A stretch of DNA of 64,000 bases from Olsenella uli DSM 7084 (GTDB taxonomy: Bacteria; Actinomycetota; Coriobacteriia; Coriobacteriales; Atopobiaceae), in assembly GCF_000143845.1 (NCBI RefSeq), contig NC_014363.1, forward strand, positions 915,186-979,185, written 5' to 3'. Position numbers and translations under genes: made by a program. Of this stretch, positions 42,116 to 50,802 are shown in pieces (the first letter of the stretch is position 1; each line of letters begins with the position of its first letter). The notes under the pieces were generated by a model. The model had not been told where the DNA came from. It saw only the letters and a list, made by a program, of their open reading frames with translations, and made no database searches.

Positions 42116-43168
42116 TCAGTAGATCATGCCCATGGCCTCGCGGACCTCCTCAAGCGTGGCCTCGGCAATCCCGTTGGCGCGGCGGTTGCCGTCGTGCAGG
42201 ACGTCCCTGACGTAGTCGAGATCCTCCTCGAAGCGTCGCCGACGCTCGCGGATGGGGGCGAGGTAGTCGTTGACGACCTGGGTCGTGTAGCGCTTGAGCT
42301 CCCCGGCACCCCCCATGCCGATCTCCTCGGCGATCTCGTGCGGGTCTCGGCCGGAGCAGATGCCGGCAGTCGTGAGCAACGCGGAGACACCGGGACGTCC
42401 CTCGGGGTCAAACGTTATGTTCCTCTCGCTGTCCGTCTTCGACTTCCGGATGAGCTTGGACGTCTCTTCGGCCGTCATGCTGATGGAGATGGCGTTGCCA
42501 TAGGACTTACTCATCTTGCGGCCATCGAGACCCGGAAGGAGCGGCGTCGAGGTGAGCAGGCCGGTCACCTCGGGAAATACCCTGCCGTAGCGCCTGTTGA
42601 AGCGTTGGGCTATCTTGCTGGTGATCTCGATGTGCGGGAGCTGGTCGCGCCCGACGGGCACGATGTTTCCCTTGCAGAAGAGGATGTCGCATGCCTGGTG
42701 GACGGGATAGGTGAGGAGAAGTCCCGTCAGAGCGTGCCCCGACGCCTCTTGCTCGGCCTTCACGGTGGGGTTTCGTTCCATCTCGGCCTCGGTCACGAGG
42801 GAGAGGAACGGCAGCATGAGCTGGTTTGCCGCCGGCACCGCAGAGTGGGCGAAGATCATCGTCCTCGCGGGATCGATGCCGCAGGCAAGGTAGTCCATGA
42901 CCATGTTGCAGACGTTGTCAGCGATGTGCTCGGTCGTGTCACGATCGGTGATGACCTGGTAGTCGGCAATGATGACGTTGGTTCGCACGCCAAGGTCCTG
43001 AAGGCGCACGCGCTCCCTGATGGTGCCGAAGTAGTGTCCCAGGTGCAGCCTGCCGGTCGGCCTGTCGCCCGTGAGCATCGTGTACCTGCCGACGTTGCCG
43101 GCGTCCAGATCCGCCCGGACCTTGTTGCTGCGCTCGAGCGCGGCCTCGTAGCTTCCTTCGTTGGGCAT
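42116..43168 (-). CDS. trpS: Tryptophanyl-tRNA synthetase
   Basis: Charges tRNA-Trp. The 350-aa product is a class I synthetase with the HIGH-type motif in TGDRPTGRLHLGHYFG (about residue 37), IADYQVITDRD, NPTVKAEQ, the segment GRDQLPHIEI, and GRKMSKSYGNAI (KMSKS). ATG 43168 has GGAGAGG just upstream. The frame continues far upstream but that part is antisense of the neighbouring peptidase gene. No T-box is visible in the 60-bp gap upstream. Confidence 0.97.
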   Translation of the reverse strand: MPNEGSYEAALERSNKVRADLDAGNVGRYTMLTGDRPTGRLHLGHYFGTIRERVRLQDLGVRTNVIIADYQVITDRDTTEHIADNVCNMVMDYLACGIDPARTMIFAHSAVPAANQLMLPFLSLVTEAEMERNPTVKAEQEASGHALTGLLLTYPVHQACDILFCKGNIVPVGRDQLPHIEITSKIAQRFNRRYGRVFPEVTGLLTSTPLLPGLDGRKMSKSYGNAISISMTAEETSKLIRKSKTDSERNITFDPEGRPGVSALLTTAGICSGRDPHEIAEEIGMGGAGELKRYTTQVVNDYLAPIRERRRRFEEDLDYVRDVLHDGNRRANGIAEATLEEVREAMGMIY

Positions 43169-43227
43169 GTGCCTCTCCAATGCATCGCCTGTCGTTGCCC
43201 ATACATGGTACGGCAAAGGGGCCGTCT

Positions 43228-43968
43228 CTAGCCGGTGGGCGGATGGGAGCCCATGAGCCTGCGCGCTTGGCGCCAATCGGGGAAGTAGTGTGCCATCAGC
43301 GCGTGGAAACGGGCGTTGTGGCTGGGCTCCAGCAGATGGCAGAGCTCGTGGACCACAACGGACTCGAGGCAGATGGGCGGAAGCTCGCAGAGTTGCGCGT
43401 TGAGCGTTATCTTTCGCGACCGCACATTGCAGGAGCCCCAGCGCGTCCTCATATGGCGCACGCATAGGGCCGAGTGCGCAACGCCCATGATGTCCCCGTG
43501 GCGCTCCAGCAGTGGTCCTGCTGCCTCGCGGACCCTGTCGGCCTGCCAGCGGCGCACCAGCCGTCGGGCCTCCCTCGAGCGCTCGTCGGGGGAGAGGCCC
43601 GCCGCAACTGTCACGTACAGCGTGCATCCGTCGTCCGAAAGCCTCACAAGGACCTTGTCCAGCACGCTCGCGCCCTCTTCCATGTGCAGGGTGACGGCAT
43701 CCGAGAAGAACGGGAGGGCGTGACCCTCCCGCCATTTGGCCGCCTCGGCCCCCCTGTCTCGCAGTCTCGCCTCGACGGCCGAGTCGATCCAGGGACGCTT
43801 GAGTCGCACGAAGCGCTCGATCTGGGAAAGGGGCACACGGGGCGGCGCGCTGACGGCCACGGTGCCATCCGGGCGCACGCGCAAATTCACCCGCCTGACT
43901 CGTTTACGCGTAACCTCAACGCAAAGCCCATCCACTACAATTGGTCGTGCGTCTGGCTTTGCCGCCAT
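43228..43968 (-). CDS. YgjP-like (DUF45) zinc metallopeptidase
   Basis: Predicted zinc-dependent hydrolase of the DUF45/WLM superfamily, function unknown. The 246-aa product has an N-terminal region resembling SprT-like folds (VEVTRKRVRRVNLRVRPDGTVAVSAP), RTRWGSCNVRSRKITLNAQL, and the zinc motif VVHELCHLLEPSHNARFHAL (HExxH, third ligand His). ATG 43968 is preceded by AAGGGAAG; 22 further codons to 44034 are less likely. Divergent from the cyclo-ligase gene and next to trpS. Confidence 0.88.
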   Translation of the reverse strand: MAAKPDARPIVVDGLCVEVTRKRVRRVNLRVRPDGTVAVSAPPRVPLSQIERFVRLKRPWIDSAVEARLRDRGAEAAKWREGHALPFFSDAVTLHMEEGASVLDKVLVRLSDDGCTLYVTVAAGLSPDERSREARRLVRRWQADRVREAAGPLLERHGDIMGVAHSALCVRHMRTRWGSCNVRSRKITLNAQLCELPPICLESVVVHELCHLLEPSHNARFHALMAHYFPDWRQARRLMGSHPPTG

Positions 43969-44072
43969 GGCATGGCTTCCCTTCGGAGTCCCTTTTCCGA
44001 TCGAAGTATCCCACAGCGTCTTGGGCCGGGGCAACGTTGCATGCGACCAAGAGGGGAAGGCGGGTTTGACCG

Positions 44073-44672
44073 ATGGCGAGTTCCTGTGGAGAGGATGCGA
44101 GCAAGAATGCCCTGCGCGATGCCTACCTCACGTTGCGTGCCAGCCTGACGCCCCGGCAGCGCGGGCGTCTTGAAGCCCAGGTCGTACGCCACCTCACGGA
44201 GCTGGAGGCCTACCGCTCCGCAGACCTGCTGTTGGCCTATGTCGCCTATCGAGACGAGATGGACACGCGCGCGATGTGCGAGAGGGCATGGGCGGATGGG
44301 AAGTCCGTCGCGTTGCCACGCTGCGAGGGTGGGGAGCAGTCCTTGGCCTTCTATGTCGTCGACACGCTGGAGGGGCTCGCCCCAGGTGCCCGCGGTGCCC
44401 TTGAGCCCGTCGTGGACGACGGCGACGTGTCGCTTGATCCGACGGCCCTGCAGACATCCGTCTGCCTGGTGCCGGGTCTCGTGTTCGACGCGGCGGGCTA
44501 TCGTGTCGGCTATGGGGCCGGGTACTACGACAACTTCCTGGCAGGCTACGTCGGCACCAAGGTGGGCGTCGTGCATGCGATGCAGGTCAGCGGCAACCCA
44601 CTTCCTCATGACGAGCATGATGTTGCCGTCGACGTGCTGGTGAGCGACGGGGCCATCTGGATGTGCCGCTGA
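44073..44672 (+). CDS. 5-Formyltetrahydrofolate cyclo-ligase
   Basis: Converts 5-formyl-THF to methenyl-THF with ATP, feeding one-carbon metabolism. The 199-aa product matches family length and has LRDAYLTLRASLTPRQR, LLLAYVAYRDEMDTRAMCERA, VCLVPGLVFDAAGYRVGYGAGYYDNFL (the G-Y-G-x-G-Y-Y-D signature) and VDVLVSDGAIW. The ribosome site (GAGGGGAAGG) is about 13 nt upstream, a little far. Divergent from the YgjP-like gene. Confidence 0.92.
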   Translation: MASSCGEDASKNALRDAYLTLRASLTPRQRGRLEAQVVRHLTELEAYRSADLLLAYVAYRDEMDTRAMCERAWADGKSVALPRCEGGEQSLAFYVVDTLEGLAPGARGALEPVVDDGDVSLDPTALQTSVCLVPGLVFDAAGYRVGYGAGYYDNFLAGYVGTKVGVVHAMQVSGNPLPHDEHDVAVDVLVSDGAIWMCR

Positions 44673-44721
44673 CCGTCGCCTGCGGGCGGCACGGCAGGGG
44701 AGGAGGAGCTCCGGGACGGGC

Positions 44722-45720
44722 CTACCTCCTCCTGAGGTGGGCCGCCATGTCCCTGATCGCGTGGGCGTAGCCGTCGATGCCCTCGCCCATGATCGTCTCG
44801 AAGCAGGCGGCCCGGACGAAGGAGCGTTGGCGGAAGTCCTCGCGTTCGCTCACCTGCGAGAGGTGCACCTCAATGGCGGGGACCTGCACTGCCTTCAGGG
44901 CGTCGAGCAGGGCAACGGAGGTGTGCGTGTAGGCGGCCGGATTGATGATGATGCCTTCGAACTCCTGATAGGCGTCCTGTATCCTGTCAACGAGGTCACC
45001 CTCGTGGTTCGATTGGTAGCAGAGGCAGTCGGCGAAGCCCTCCTCCTCCGCCGTCTCGTGGCAGACCGCAAGGAGCGTGGCGAAGTCCTCCCTGCCATAG
45101 AGCTCCGGCTCGCGGATGCCCAGCATGTTGATGTTGGGACCGTTTATGACCAACAGGCGCGGTGCGCCTTCGTGGGCGAGCTTGCGCATGTCGCCCGCCT
45201 CGGGTCCAGGAAACGGGCTGACCCCGGCCTCGGGGGCCCCTCCGATGCGCCGTTCGCTCTCCTCCAGCATGCGGATGAGCAGGCTTGTCTCGTCCTCCAC
45301 GCCCCTCGCGGCCCCCTTGGCGCCCCCACCAGAGGGCGTTCCCGCCCGCGCGGCGGACGGGTCTGCGGGTGCGTCCACGTCCGGGCCCGTGTCTGCGGAC
45401 CCTGACGTGACCTGCACGTTGAAGTTGGACGCGAGATCCTTGTCCTGGGGAAGGTCGTAGGTCGCTGCCAGTCCGGTGAGCTTGGCAAAGGTATCGAACA
45501 CGCCGCGGACCGCCGTGGGACCAAACACGACCTCGAGACCGTTGGCCCCGCGACCGACCGTGCCCAGCACGCCCGGTATCGAGGCGAGTGCCTTCCTGTC
45601 GACCAGCGTGGGGTCGGCAATCGTCAGGCGCAGCCGCGTCATGCACAGCGAGTTTGCCACGACGTTCGCCTTGCCGCCCACGCTCTTCAGCACCGATGCG
45701 GCGATACTCCTGTTGTCCAT
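44722..45720 (-). CDS. aroQ: PTS EIIB-like domain fused to type II 3-dehydroquinate dehydratase
   Basis: Third step of the shikimate pathway: dehydration of 3-dehydroquinate. The 332-aa product has an N-terminal glucose-family PTS EIIB fold (residues 1-83) with the phospho-acceptor type motif LCMTRLR (Cys26), a low-complexity Ala/Gly/Pro/Asp linker (about 84-185), then a full-length type II dehydroquinase (188-332) with LLVINGPNINMLG, ELYGRED (catalytic Tyr208), CYQSNHEG, IINPAAYTHTSVALLDAL and IEVHLSQVSEREDFRQRS. ATGs at 45798 and 45759 lie upstream in frame; I prefer 45720, since a TATAAT covers 45798 and the EIIB fold begins here. An internal ATG 45189 with GAGG could start a free dehydroquinase. 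Last in the aromatic cluster. Confidence 0.9.
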   Translation of the reverse strand: MDNRSIAASVLKSVGGKANVVANSLCMTRLRLTIADPTLVDRKALASIPGVLGTVGRGANGLEVVFGPTAVRGVFDTFAKLTGLAATYDLPQDKDLASNFNVQVTSGSADTGPDVDAPADPSAARAGTPSGGGAKGAARGVEDETSLLIRMLEESERRIGGAPEAGVSPFPGPEAGDMRKLAHEGAPRLLVINGPNINMLGIREPELYGREDFATLLAVCHETAEEEGFADCLCYQSNHEGDLVDRIQDAYQEFEGIIINPAAYTHTSVALLDALKAVQVPAIEVHLSQVSEREDFRQRSFVRAACFETIMGEGIDGYAHAIRDMAAHLRRR

Positions 45721-45796
45721 GCTGCGACTCTGCCCCTCGTCCTCAAGGAACGCCGGCATGTTCTCGAACTGCCGGCGCTGCGGTTCGACGCGTTGC

Positions 45797-45802
45797 ATTA
45801 TA
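45797..45802 (-). promoter_or_regulatory. Likely -10 of the EIIB-AroQ promoter
   Basis: Perfect TATAAT on the minus strand, overlapping the upstream candidate start codon at 45798; the -35 is weak (GCCTGT, 17 bp). If real, transcripts start near 45790 and the gene has its own promoter, separate from the aro operon upstream. Confidence 0.5.
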
Positions 45803-45908
45803 GGGCGCGAGGTGCCCGCACAGGCGTCTTGGCATACGGCGACTAGGCCAGCGCGTCAGAGCGCACCGCGAGCGCGTGTCCACTCGTCGCTTGCCTGCGC
45901 GACCTTCG

Positions 45909-47189
45909 TCAGATGCCCAAGAGCTCCCTGGTGCGTGCCGCGTCTCCCGCTGCGGATCCGGTGCAGGCCAGCTTCACGTCCGCCCATGCGTGGTAGAGGT
46001 CCTGCCTCTCGTGGGCTATCCTCTCGACCCCCTTCGCCTGAGAGAGGGGTCTCCCTCGCAGTGACAGCTCGGACAGGGGTCTGTCCAACAGCACGATGCG
46101 CCCGTTCTGATGGAGGAGGTCGTAGTTCTCTGGTCTGGTGACGACGCCGCCGCCACAGGCGATGACCAGTCCCGAGCGGGCGCCGTAGCGTGTGGCCATC
46201 CGTGTCTCGACGGCACGGAAGGCAGCCTCGCCCCGTGTCCGTATGAACTCCTCCGCCGAGACGCCCAACTCGAGGCCGATGGCATCGTCCATGTCGACGA
46301 AGGGTCGTCCCAACAGGCGCGCGAGGGCCTTGCCAGACGTCGTCTTCCCAGACCCCGGCATCCCGATATAGACGACGTTGGTGACCGACGACAGGATCTC
46401 GCGCTCGAGCCCGCCAATCATCCCGTCGTCGAGGGGACGGCCCTGGAACAGCTCAGAGGAGAACCTCGCCTGTGCCACAAGCATCGCAAGGCCGCTCTCG
46501 AAGGGGATCGAGAGGCGCTCTGCTGCGAGGCAGATGCCCGTTCGCGTGGGGTTGTAGACGACGTCCAGGACGCCGCGCAGCGATTCGAGCCGGGCAAGGT
46601 CGGCCTCGGAGACGGGACTTGCGGGGCAGTGGGGGTACATGCCGACGGGTGTGGTGTTGACGATGAGGCTGGCGTCTGAATGACGCCGGGCGAGCGTATC
46701 GTAGCCGTCCGGGCCCCGGCGCGATATGACCGAGACCCGTGCGCCCGCTTGTGCGAGGACGGCTTGCGCGGCCTGGCTGGCACCACCGCTGCCCAGCACG
46801 AGGGCCTTGCGCCCCGCAAGAGCCTCACGTGCGCACCCGCCGAGCCGTCGCCGACAGAACCTCTCGAGCATCCAGGCGAAGCCCGCGAGGTCGGTGTTAT
46901 CGGCAAAGACCGATCCGTCCGCACGGCGCACGAGGGTGTTTGCCGCGCCAAGGTGCCGGGCCCCCGGCGATGCCTCGTCAGCCAGGCGGAAGGCATCGGC
47001 CTTGTAGGGGATCGTGACGTTGAGGCCGCGCCACGACCCGCGGCGGACGAAGCGCTCGACCTCGCCCGGCTCTCGCTCGAAGAGTGCATAGGGCGCCGAT
47101 CCGAGAGCGGCGTGTATCGTGGGGGACCAACTGTGGCCCAGCCGGCGTCCCAGCAACCCGAAGGGCGCGCCCCTCTCGGCCGCCGCCAT
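45909..47189 (-). CDS. aroE-aroK: Shikimate dehydrogenase-shikimate kinase fusion
   Basis: Carries two consecutive shikimate steps: NADPH reduction of dehydroshikimate and ATP phosphorylation of shikimate. Residues about 1-265 are AroE: LLGRRLGHSWSPTIH, NVTIPYKADAF (catalytic Lys), GAANTLVRR, ADNTDLAGF and VLGSGGASQAAQAVL (NADP). About 268-426 are AroK: VYIGMPGSGKTTSGKALA (P-loop), VDMDDAIG, TRGEAAFRAVE, ACGGGVV and LLDRPLSEL. ATG 47189 overlaps the pheA stop as TGATG, and GAGGTGG is upstream. Such fusions are known in some Actinobacteria and Bacteroidetes; here it is a complete bifunctional enzyme. Confidence 0.95.
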   Translation of the reverse strand: MAAAERGAPFGLLGRRLGHSWSPTIHAALGSAPYALFEREPGEVERFVRRGSWRGLNVTIPYKADAFRLADEASPGARHLGAANTLVRRADGSVFADNTDLAGFAWMLERFCRRRLGGCAREALAGRKALVLGSGGASQAAQAVLAQAGARVSVISRRGPDGYDTLARRHSDASLIVNTTPVGMYPHCPASPVSEADLARLESLRGVLDVVYNPTRTGICLAAERLSIPFESGLAMLVAQARFSSELFQGRPLDDGMIGGLEREILSSVTNVVYIGMPGSGKTTSGKALARLLGRPFVDMDDAIGLELGVSAEEFIRTRGEAAFRAVETRMATRYGARSGLVIACGGGVVTRPENYDLLHQNGRIVLLDRPLSELSLRGRPLSQAKGVERIAHERQDLYHAWADVKLACTGSAAGDAARTRELLGI

Positions 47190-48334
47190 CAAACCACCTC
47201 TCGGTAGCTGCCGAGGTAGCGCAGCTCCTCGCAGGCCCCATCGAGCGACCGCACGAGCGTGAGGAACTCGGGTGCGGCGGCGGGGCAGTCGACGTCGAAG
47301 TAGAACATGAACTCGAAGTCGCGGTCGGGGATGGGACGGCTCTCGAGTTTGATGATGTTGATGTCGAGCGCGTAGAACTTGGCGAGGATCTTGTAGAGGG
47401 CGCCCGGCTCGTGACTGACGACGAGCATGAAGGTGCTGCGGTCAGCTCCGGGATAGATGGCGAGGTCCCTGGCGATGCATGCGAAGCGCGTGTAGTTGTT
47501 GCCCTGGTCTTGCACGCTGCGTGCGAGTACGTCAAGGCCGTAGAGCTCGGCACAGGTGCGCGAGGCCAGGGCCGCCACGTCACTGCGCTCGCTCTCGGCG
47601 ACCATCCTGGAGGCCATGGCGGTGTTCTCGCACGCGTGGACCTGCACGCCCCTGAGGGACGAGATGAACTCGCCGCACTGGTTGATGGCCTGCTCGTGGC
47701 TGTAGACGTGGTGGATGCCCTCGAGGCCCGTGCCGGGCTTTGCCAGCAGGTTGTGGTCGATCTTGAGCCGGCACGTGCGCACGATGTGGAAGTTGTGGCG
47801 CATCATGAGGTCGAAGACCTGGTTGACCGACCCTGCGGTGCTGTTCTCGATGGGAAGGACGCCGTAGCGGCAGAAGCCCTCCTCGACGGCGCGGAAGACG
47901 GCGTCGAAGGTGTCGAAGTAGGCAAGGTTGGCGTGGCGGAAGATGCGGTCTGCCGCCATCTGCTGGTAGGCACCCTCGACGCCCTGGCATGCCACGAACG
48001 CCCTCGCGGGGAAGAGCTCGGGCGCGGCCCCGAGGGCGCGCTCGATGTCGTCGGCGGTAGCGCTCTGCCTTCCCAGGCGGCGGTCCTGGCGATTGCGCGA
48101 GGCCTCCATGAGCAACTGGAACAGAACCTCGATGTAGCTGCGCATCTCGTGGGGGACCCTCTCGGCAACCTTGGCCAAGAGGTCACGCTCCCTCGACTTG
48201 TCAAGGACGGGCATGTGGTGGGCCGCCTTGTAGGAGGCGACGTGCTCGGCGCAGTCCATGCGCCGCATGAAGAGGTCGATGATGCCGTCATCGATTCGGT
48301 CTATCTCTTCTCGGATGTCCTTGAGCTCTTCCAT
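47189..48334 (-). CDS. pheA: Chorismate mutase/prephenate dehydratase
   Basis: Makes phenylpyruvate from chorismate, the Phe branch. The 381-aa product has an AroQ-class chorismate mutase (about 1-85: LKDIREEIDRIDDGIIDLF, VAERVPHEMRSYIEVLFQLLMEASR), a prephenate dehydratase (about 110-290) with GVEGAYQQMAAD, FCRYGVLPIENSTAGSVN and QGNNYTRFACI, and an ACT domain (HEPGALYKILAKFYALDINI, ESRPIPD) for Phe feedback. ATG 48334 has AGAGGA upstream. It follows aroC by 7 bp and overlaps the next gene. Confidence 0.95.
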   Translation of the reverse strand: MEELKDIREEIDRIDDGIIDLFMRRMDCAEHVASYKAAHHMPVLDKSRERDLLAKVAERVPHEMRSYIEVLFQLLMEASRNRQDRRLGRQSATADDIERALGAAPELFPARAFVACQGVEGAYQQMAADRIFRHANLAYFDTFDAVFRAVEEGFCRYGVLPIENSTAGSVNQVFDLMMRHNFHIVRTCRLKIDHNLLAKPGTGLEGIHHVYSHEQAINQCGEFISSLRGVQVHACENTAMASRMVAESERSDVAALASRTCAELYGLDVLARSVQDQGNNYTRFACIARDLAIYPGADRSTFMLVVSHEPGALYKILAKFYALDINIIKLESRPIPDRDFEFMFYFDVDCPAAAPEFLTLVRSLDGACEELRYLGSYREVV

Positions 48335-48341
48335 CTGTCCT

Positions 48342-49466
48342 CTACTCGTCCGTCTCGGCTGGAAAGGCCAGCAGCGCGTCGAGGAGCACGAGGGCGCATA
48401 CGGCCTCGACTGCCGGCACGGCGCGCGGTGCGACGCAGGGGTCGTGTCGTCCGCGGACGCAGAGCCGTTCGTCCGTCTTGCCGACGAGGTCGACGGAGTC
48501 CTGGGCGCGCGCGATGCTCGGCGTGGGCTTGAGCGCCAGGCGGAAGTGGACGGGCGCCCCCGTGCTGATGCCCCCGAGGACGCCCCCCGCGTTGTTGGTG
48601 CGAGGGCAGGCGGCGCCGTCGCGCATCTCGAAGGGGTCGTTGTTCTGCGATCCACGAAGGGTCGCAGCCTCGAAGCCGCGACCGAACTCGATGCCCTTGA
48701 CTGCGGGAATCCCAAAGACCGCGCGGGCGATGAGGTTCTCTATGCCGTCGAACATGGGCGAGCCCACACCGGCGGGGAGGCCGAGGGCGACGCACTCGAT
48801 GACGCCGCCGACAGAGTCCTGCGCACGGCGCGCGCCATCGATGGCGGCGCGCATGCGCGCCGCCACAGCGGCGTCGAGCGTGGGGAAGGCCCTGCCATCC
48901 GCCAGGCGATCGAGTTGGTCTGCGAGGCGGGTCTGCGAGGCGGGCGTGTTGTCGAGCACGTCGAACGCCTCGTCGGTGACGTCTGCGACGGAGAGAAGGT
49001 GCGCGCCTATGCGGATGCCCCTTTCGCCCAGGTATTGCAGGGCGATGCCGCCAGCCAGGCAGAGGGGGGCCGTCAGACGGCCGGAGAAGTGGCCGCCCCC
49101 AGGGATGTCCTGGTTGCCGTGCCACTTGGCGAATGCCGCGAAGTCCGCATGGCCGGGCCTGGGGACGCGCAGCAGGCGGTCGTAGTCCGAGGATCGGGTG
49201 CTGGTATTGTCGATGAGGGCGGCGAGCGGGGCCCCGCAGGTCTTCCCGTCGGCGTTGAGGCCGCTCACGATGTGCGGGTGGTCCGGCTCGCGGCGGGGCG
49301 TGGCCCAGCTGCCCTGGCCGGGCGCCCGGCGGGCCATGAAGCCTGCGAGTCGCTCGCGGTCGATGGCGATGCCGGAGGGGAGCCCCTCCACGACGCAACC
49401 GACCGCCTCGGAGTGGGACTGACCGAAGACCGTGACCTTGAGGGCGGCGCCAAAGGTGGAGGGCAT
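48342..49466 (-). CDS. aroC: Chorismate synthase
   Basis: Makes chorismate from EPSP using reduced FMN. The 374-aa product has FGQSHSEAVGCVVEGLPSG, PGQGSWATPRREPDHPHIVSG (typical G-R-G-x-x-x-x-x-R motif region), GHADFAAFAKW, GGGHFSGRLTAPLCLAGGIA, GLPAGVGSPMFDGIE and RTNNAGGVLGGISTGAPV. ATG 49466 begins 1 nt after the aroA stop; GAGGA precedes it. The reduced-flavin source is not shown here. Sits in the middle of the aro operon. Confidence 0.97.
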   Translation of the reverse strand: MPSTFGAALKVTVFGQSHSEAVGCVVEGLPSGIAIDRERLAGFMARRAPGQGSWATPRREPDHPHIVSGLNADGKTCGAPLAALIDNTSTRSSDYDRLLRVPRPGHADFAAFAKWHGNQDIPGGGHFSGRLTAPLCLAGGIALQYLGERGIRIGAHLLSVADVTDEAFDVLDNTPASQTRLADQLDRLADGRAFPTLDAAVAARMRAAIDGARRAQDSVGGVIECVALGLPAGVGSPMFDGIENLIARAVFGIPAVKGIEFGRGFEAATLRGSQNNDPFEMRDGAACPRTNNAGGVLGGISTGAPVHFRLALKPTPSIARAQDSVDLVGKTDERLCVRGRHDPCVAPRAVPAVEAVCALVLLDALLAFPAETDE

Positions 49467-49467
49467 G

Positions 49468-50790
49468 CTAGTCCTCACGCTCCTCTGCGATACCGCCGAG
49501 GAGCGTGAAGTCCTCGAAGAAGCGAGGGTAGGACTTCGACACGCACTCGGCTCCGTGGATGGTGGTGGAACCCGTGGCATGGGCCGCGGCAATCGCGGCC
49601 ATCATGGCGATGCGGTGGTCGTTGGCAGCATCGACCTCGCCCCCAGAGAGGGTCGGCCTGCCCGAGACCGCGAGGCCGTCAGCCTCGACGCGGATGTCGG
49701 CGCCCAGGGCGGCGAGCGCCGCGCACACGGTCTCAAGGCGGTCCGACTCCTTGAGGCGCAGCCGGGCGGCGCCCACGATGCGCGTGCTGCCCTCGGCGAT
49801 GCTTGCCACGGCCGCTAGGGGCGGGACGAGGTCAGGGATGTCCGAGACGTCGATCGTACGTCCCTGGAGGTGGTCGTGCGCACAAGCCGCAGACGTGCCC
49901 CCGCGGCGCACGCGGGCCCCGAAGGCCGCGAGCGCCGCGAGGACGGCGCGGTCTCCCTGGGGGCTGTCCATCCTGAGGCCCTCGACTGCCACATCGCCTC
50001 CCATGGCGGCCGCGGCGAGCCAGAAGGCGGAGTTGGACCAGTCCCCCTCGACGACTGCCGTGCCGGGGGATGCGAGCTGCGCGGCGGCAGGCACGGTGAA
50101 CACGCTGCGGCGCACGTCGCCTCCCGCGCCGGCCTCCCGCGCGCACGCGACCTCGACGCCGAAGTCCCTGAGGGCTTCGAGCGTGACGTCGATGTAGGGG
50201 CGGGACTCGATGGGCTCGCCCACGACGATGCTGGTGGGACCCTCGAGCAGGGGGGCGGCCATGAGGAGGCCGCTCGCGTACTGTGACGACACGTCGCCTG
50301 GGATGAAGAACGAGCCGCCCCGGAGCTTTCCGGCCACCTCGAGGGGGAGGCGCCCCTTCTCGGAGAGCCGCGCCCCATGCGCGACGAGCTCCTCGTAGAG
50401 GGGGGAGAGCGGGCGGCTTGCGAGCCTGCCGTGCCCCGTGAGCCGCATCTGGGCTCCCAGGGCGCAGCCGACCGGCAGCAGGAAGCGCAGGGTCGACCCG
50501 GACTCGCCGCAATCGAGCACGGCCCCGCTGCGTGCTGGGAAGCCCTGGTCGCCGCCTGTGCGGCAGGGGAGGGGCTTCACGCGAAAGCCGACCCTGGTGC
50601 GGGCGATGCGTGCGCCCAGCGCCTCGAGGCAGGAGACGGTCGCCTCGATGTCATCGGAGCTGCTGTTGCAGTCGAGGTTGGTCGTCGTGGGTGCGAGCGC
50701 CGCCAGGACGAGCAGGCGGTGTGCCGCAGATTTCGACGCGACGGCCCGGATGGAACCGGTGAGGGCGTGTGGGTGGATGGTGATGTCCAT
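49468..50790 (-). CDS. aroA: 3-Phosphoshikimate 1-carboxyvinyltransferase (EPSP synthase)
   Basis: Adds PEP to shikimate-3-phosphate. The 440-aa product has the two-domain fold with SIRAVASKSAAHRLLVLAAL, CGESGSTLRFLLPVG (typical LGNAGTA-type region reads DCGESGSTLRF), GKLRGGSFFIPGDVSSQYASGLLMAAPLL, VEGDWSNSAFW, DHRIAMMAAIAAAHA and CVSKSYPRFFEDF. The usual LGNAGTAMRPL motif as written in E. coli is replaced by the DCGESGSTLRF form seen in many class II-like Firmicutes enzymes. ATG 50790 is preceded by AAGGG; a GTG at 50796 is also possible. Confidence 0.96.
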   Translation of the reverse strand: MDITIHPHALTGSIRAVASKSAAHRLLVLAALAPTTTNLDCNSSSDDIEATVSCLEALGARIARTRVGFRVKPLPCRTGGDQGFPARSGAVLDCGESGSTLRFLLPVGCALGAQMRLTGHGRLASRPLSPLYEELVAHGARLSEKGRLPLEVAGKLRGGSFFIPGDVSSQYASGLLMAAPLLEGPTSIVVGEPIESRPYIDVTLEALRDFGVEVACAREAGAGGDVRRSVFTVPAAAQLASPGTAVVEGDWSNSAFWLAAAAMGGDVAVEGLRMDSPQGDRAVLAALAAFGARVRRGGTSAACAHDHLQGRTIDVSDIPDLVPPLAAVASIAEGSTRIVGAARLRLKESDRLETVCAALAALGADIRVEADGLAVSGRPTLSGGEVDAANDHRIAMMAAIAAAHATGSTTIHGAECVSKSYPRFFEDFTLLGGIAEERED

Positions 50791-50802
50791 GGTCACCCTT
50801 CG

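Noticed and set aside
43169-43227. T-box leader before trpS
   Set aside because: The gap is only about 60 bp, has no T-box sequence and no terminator.
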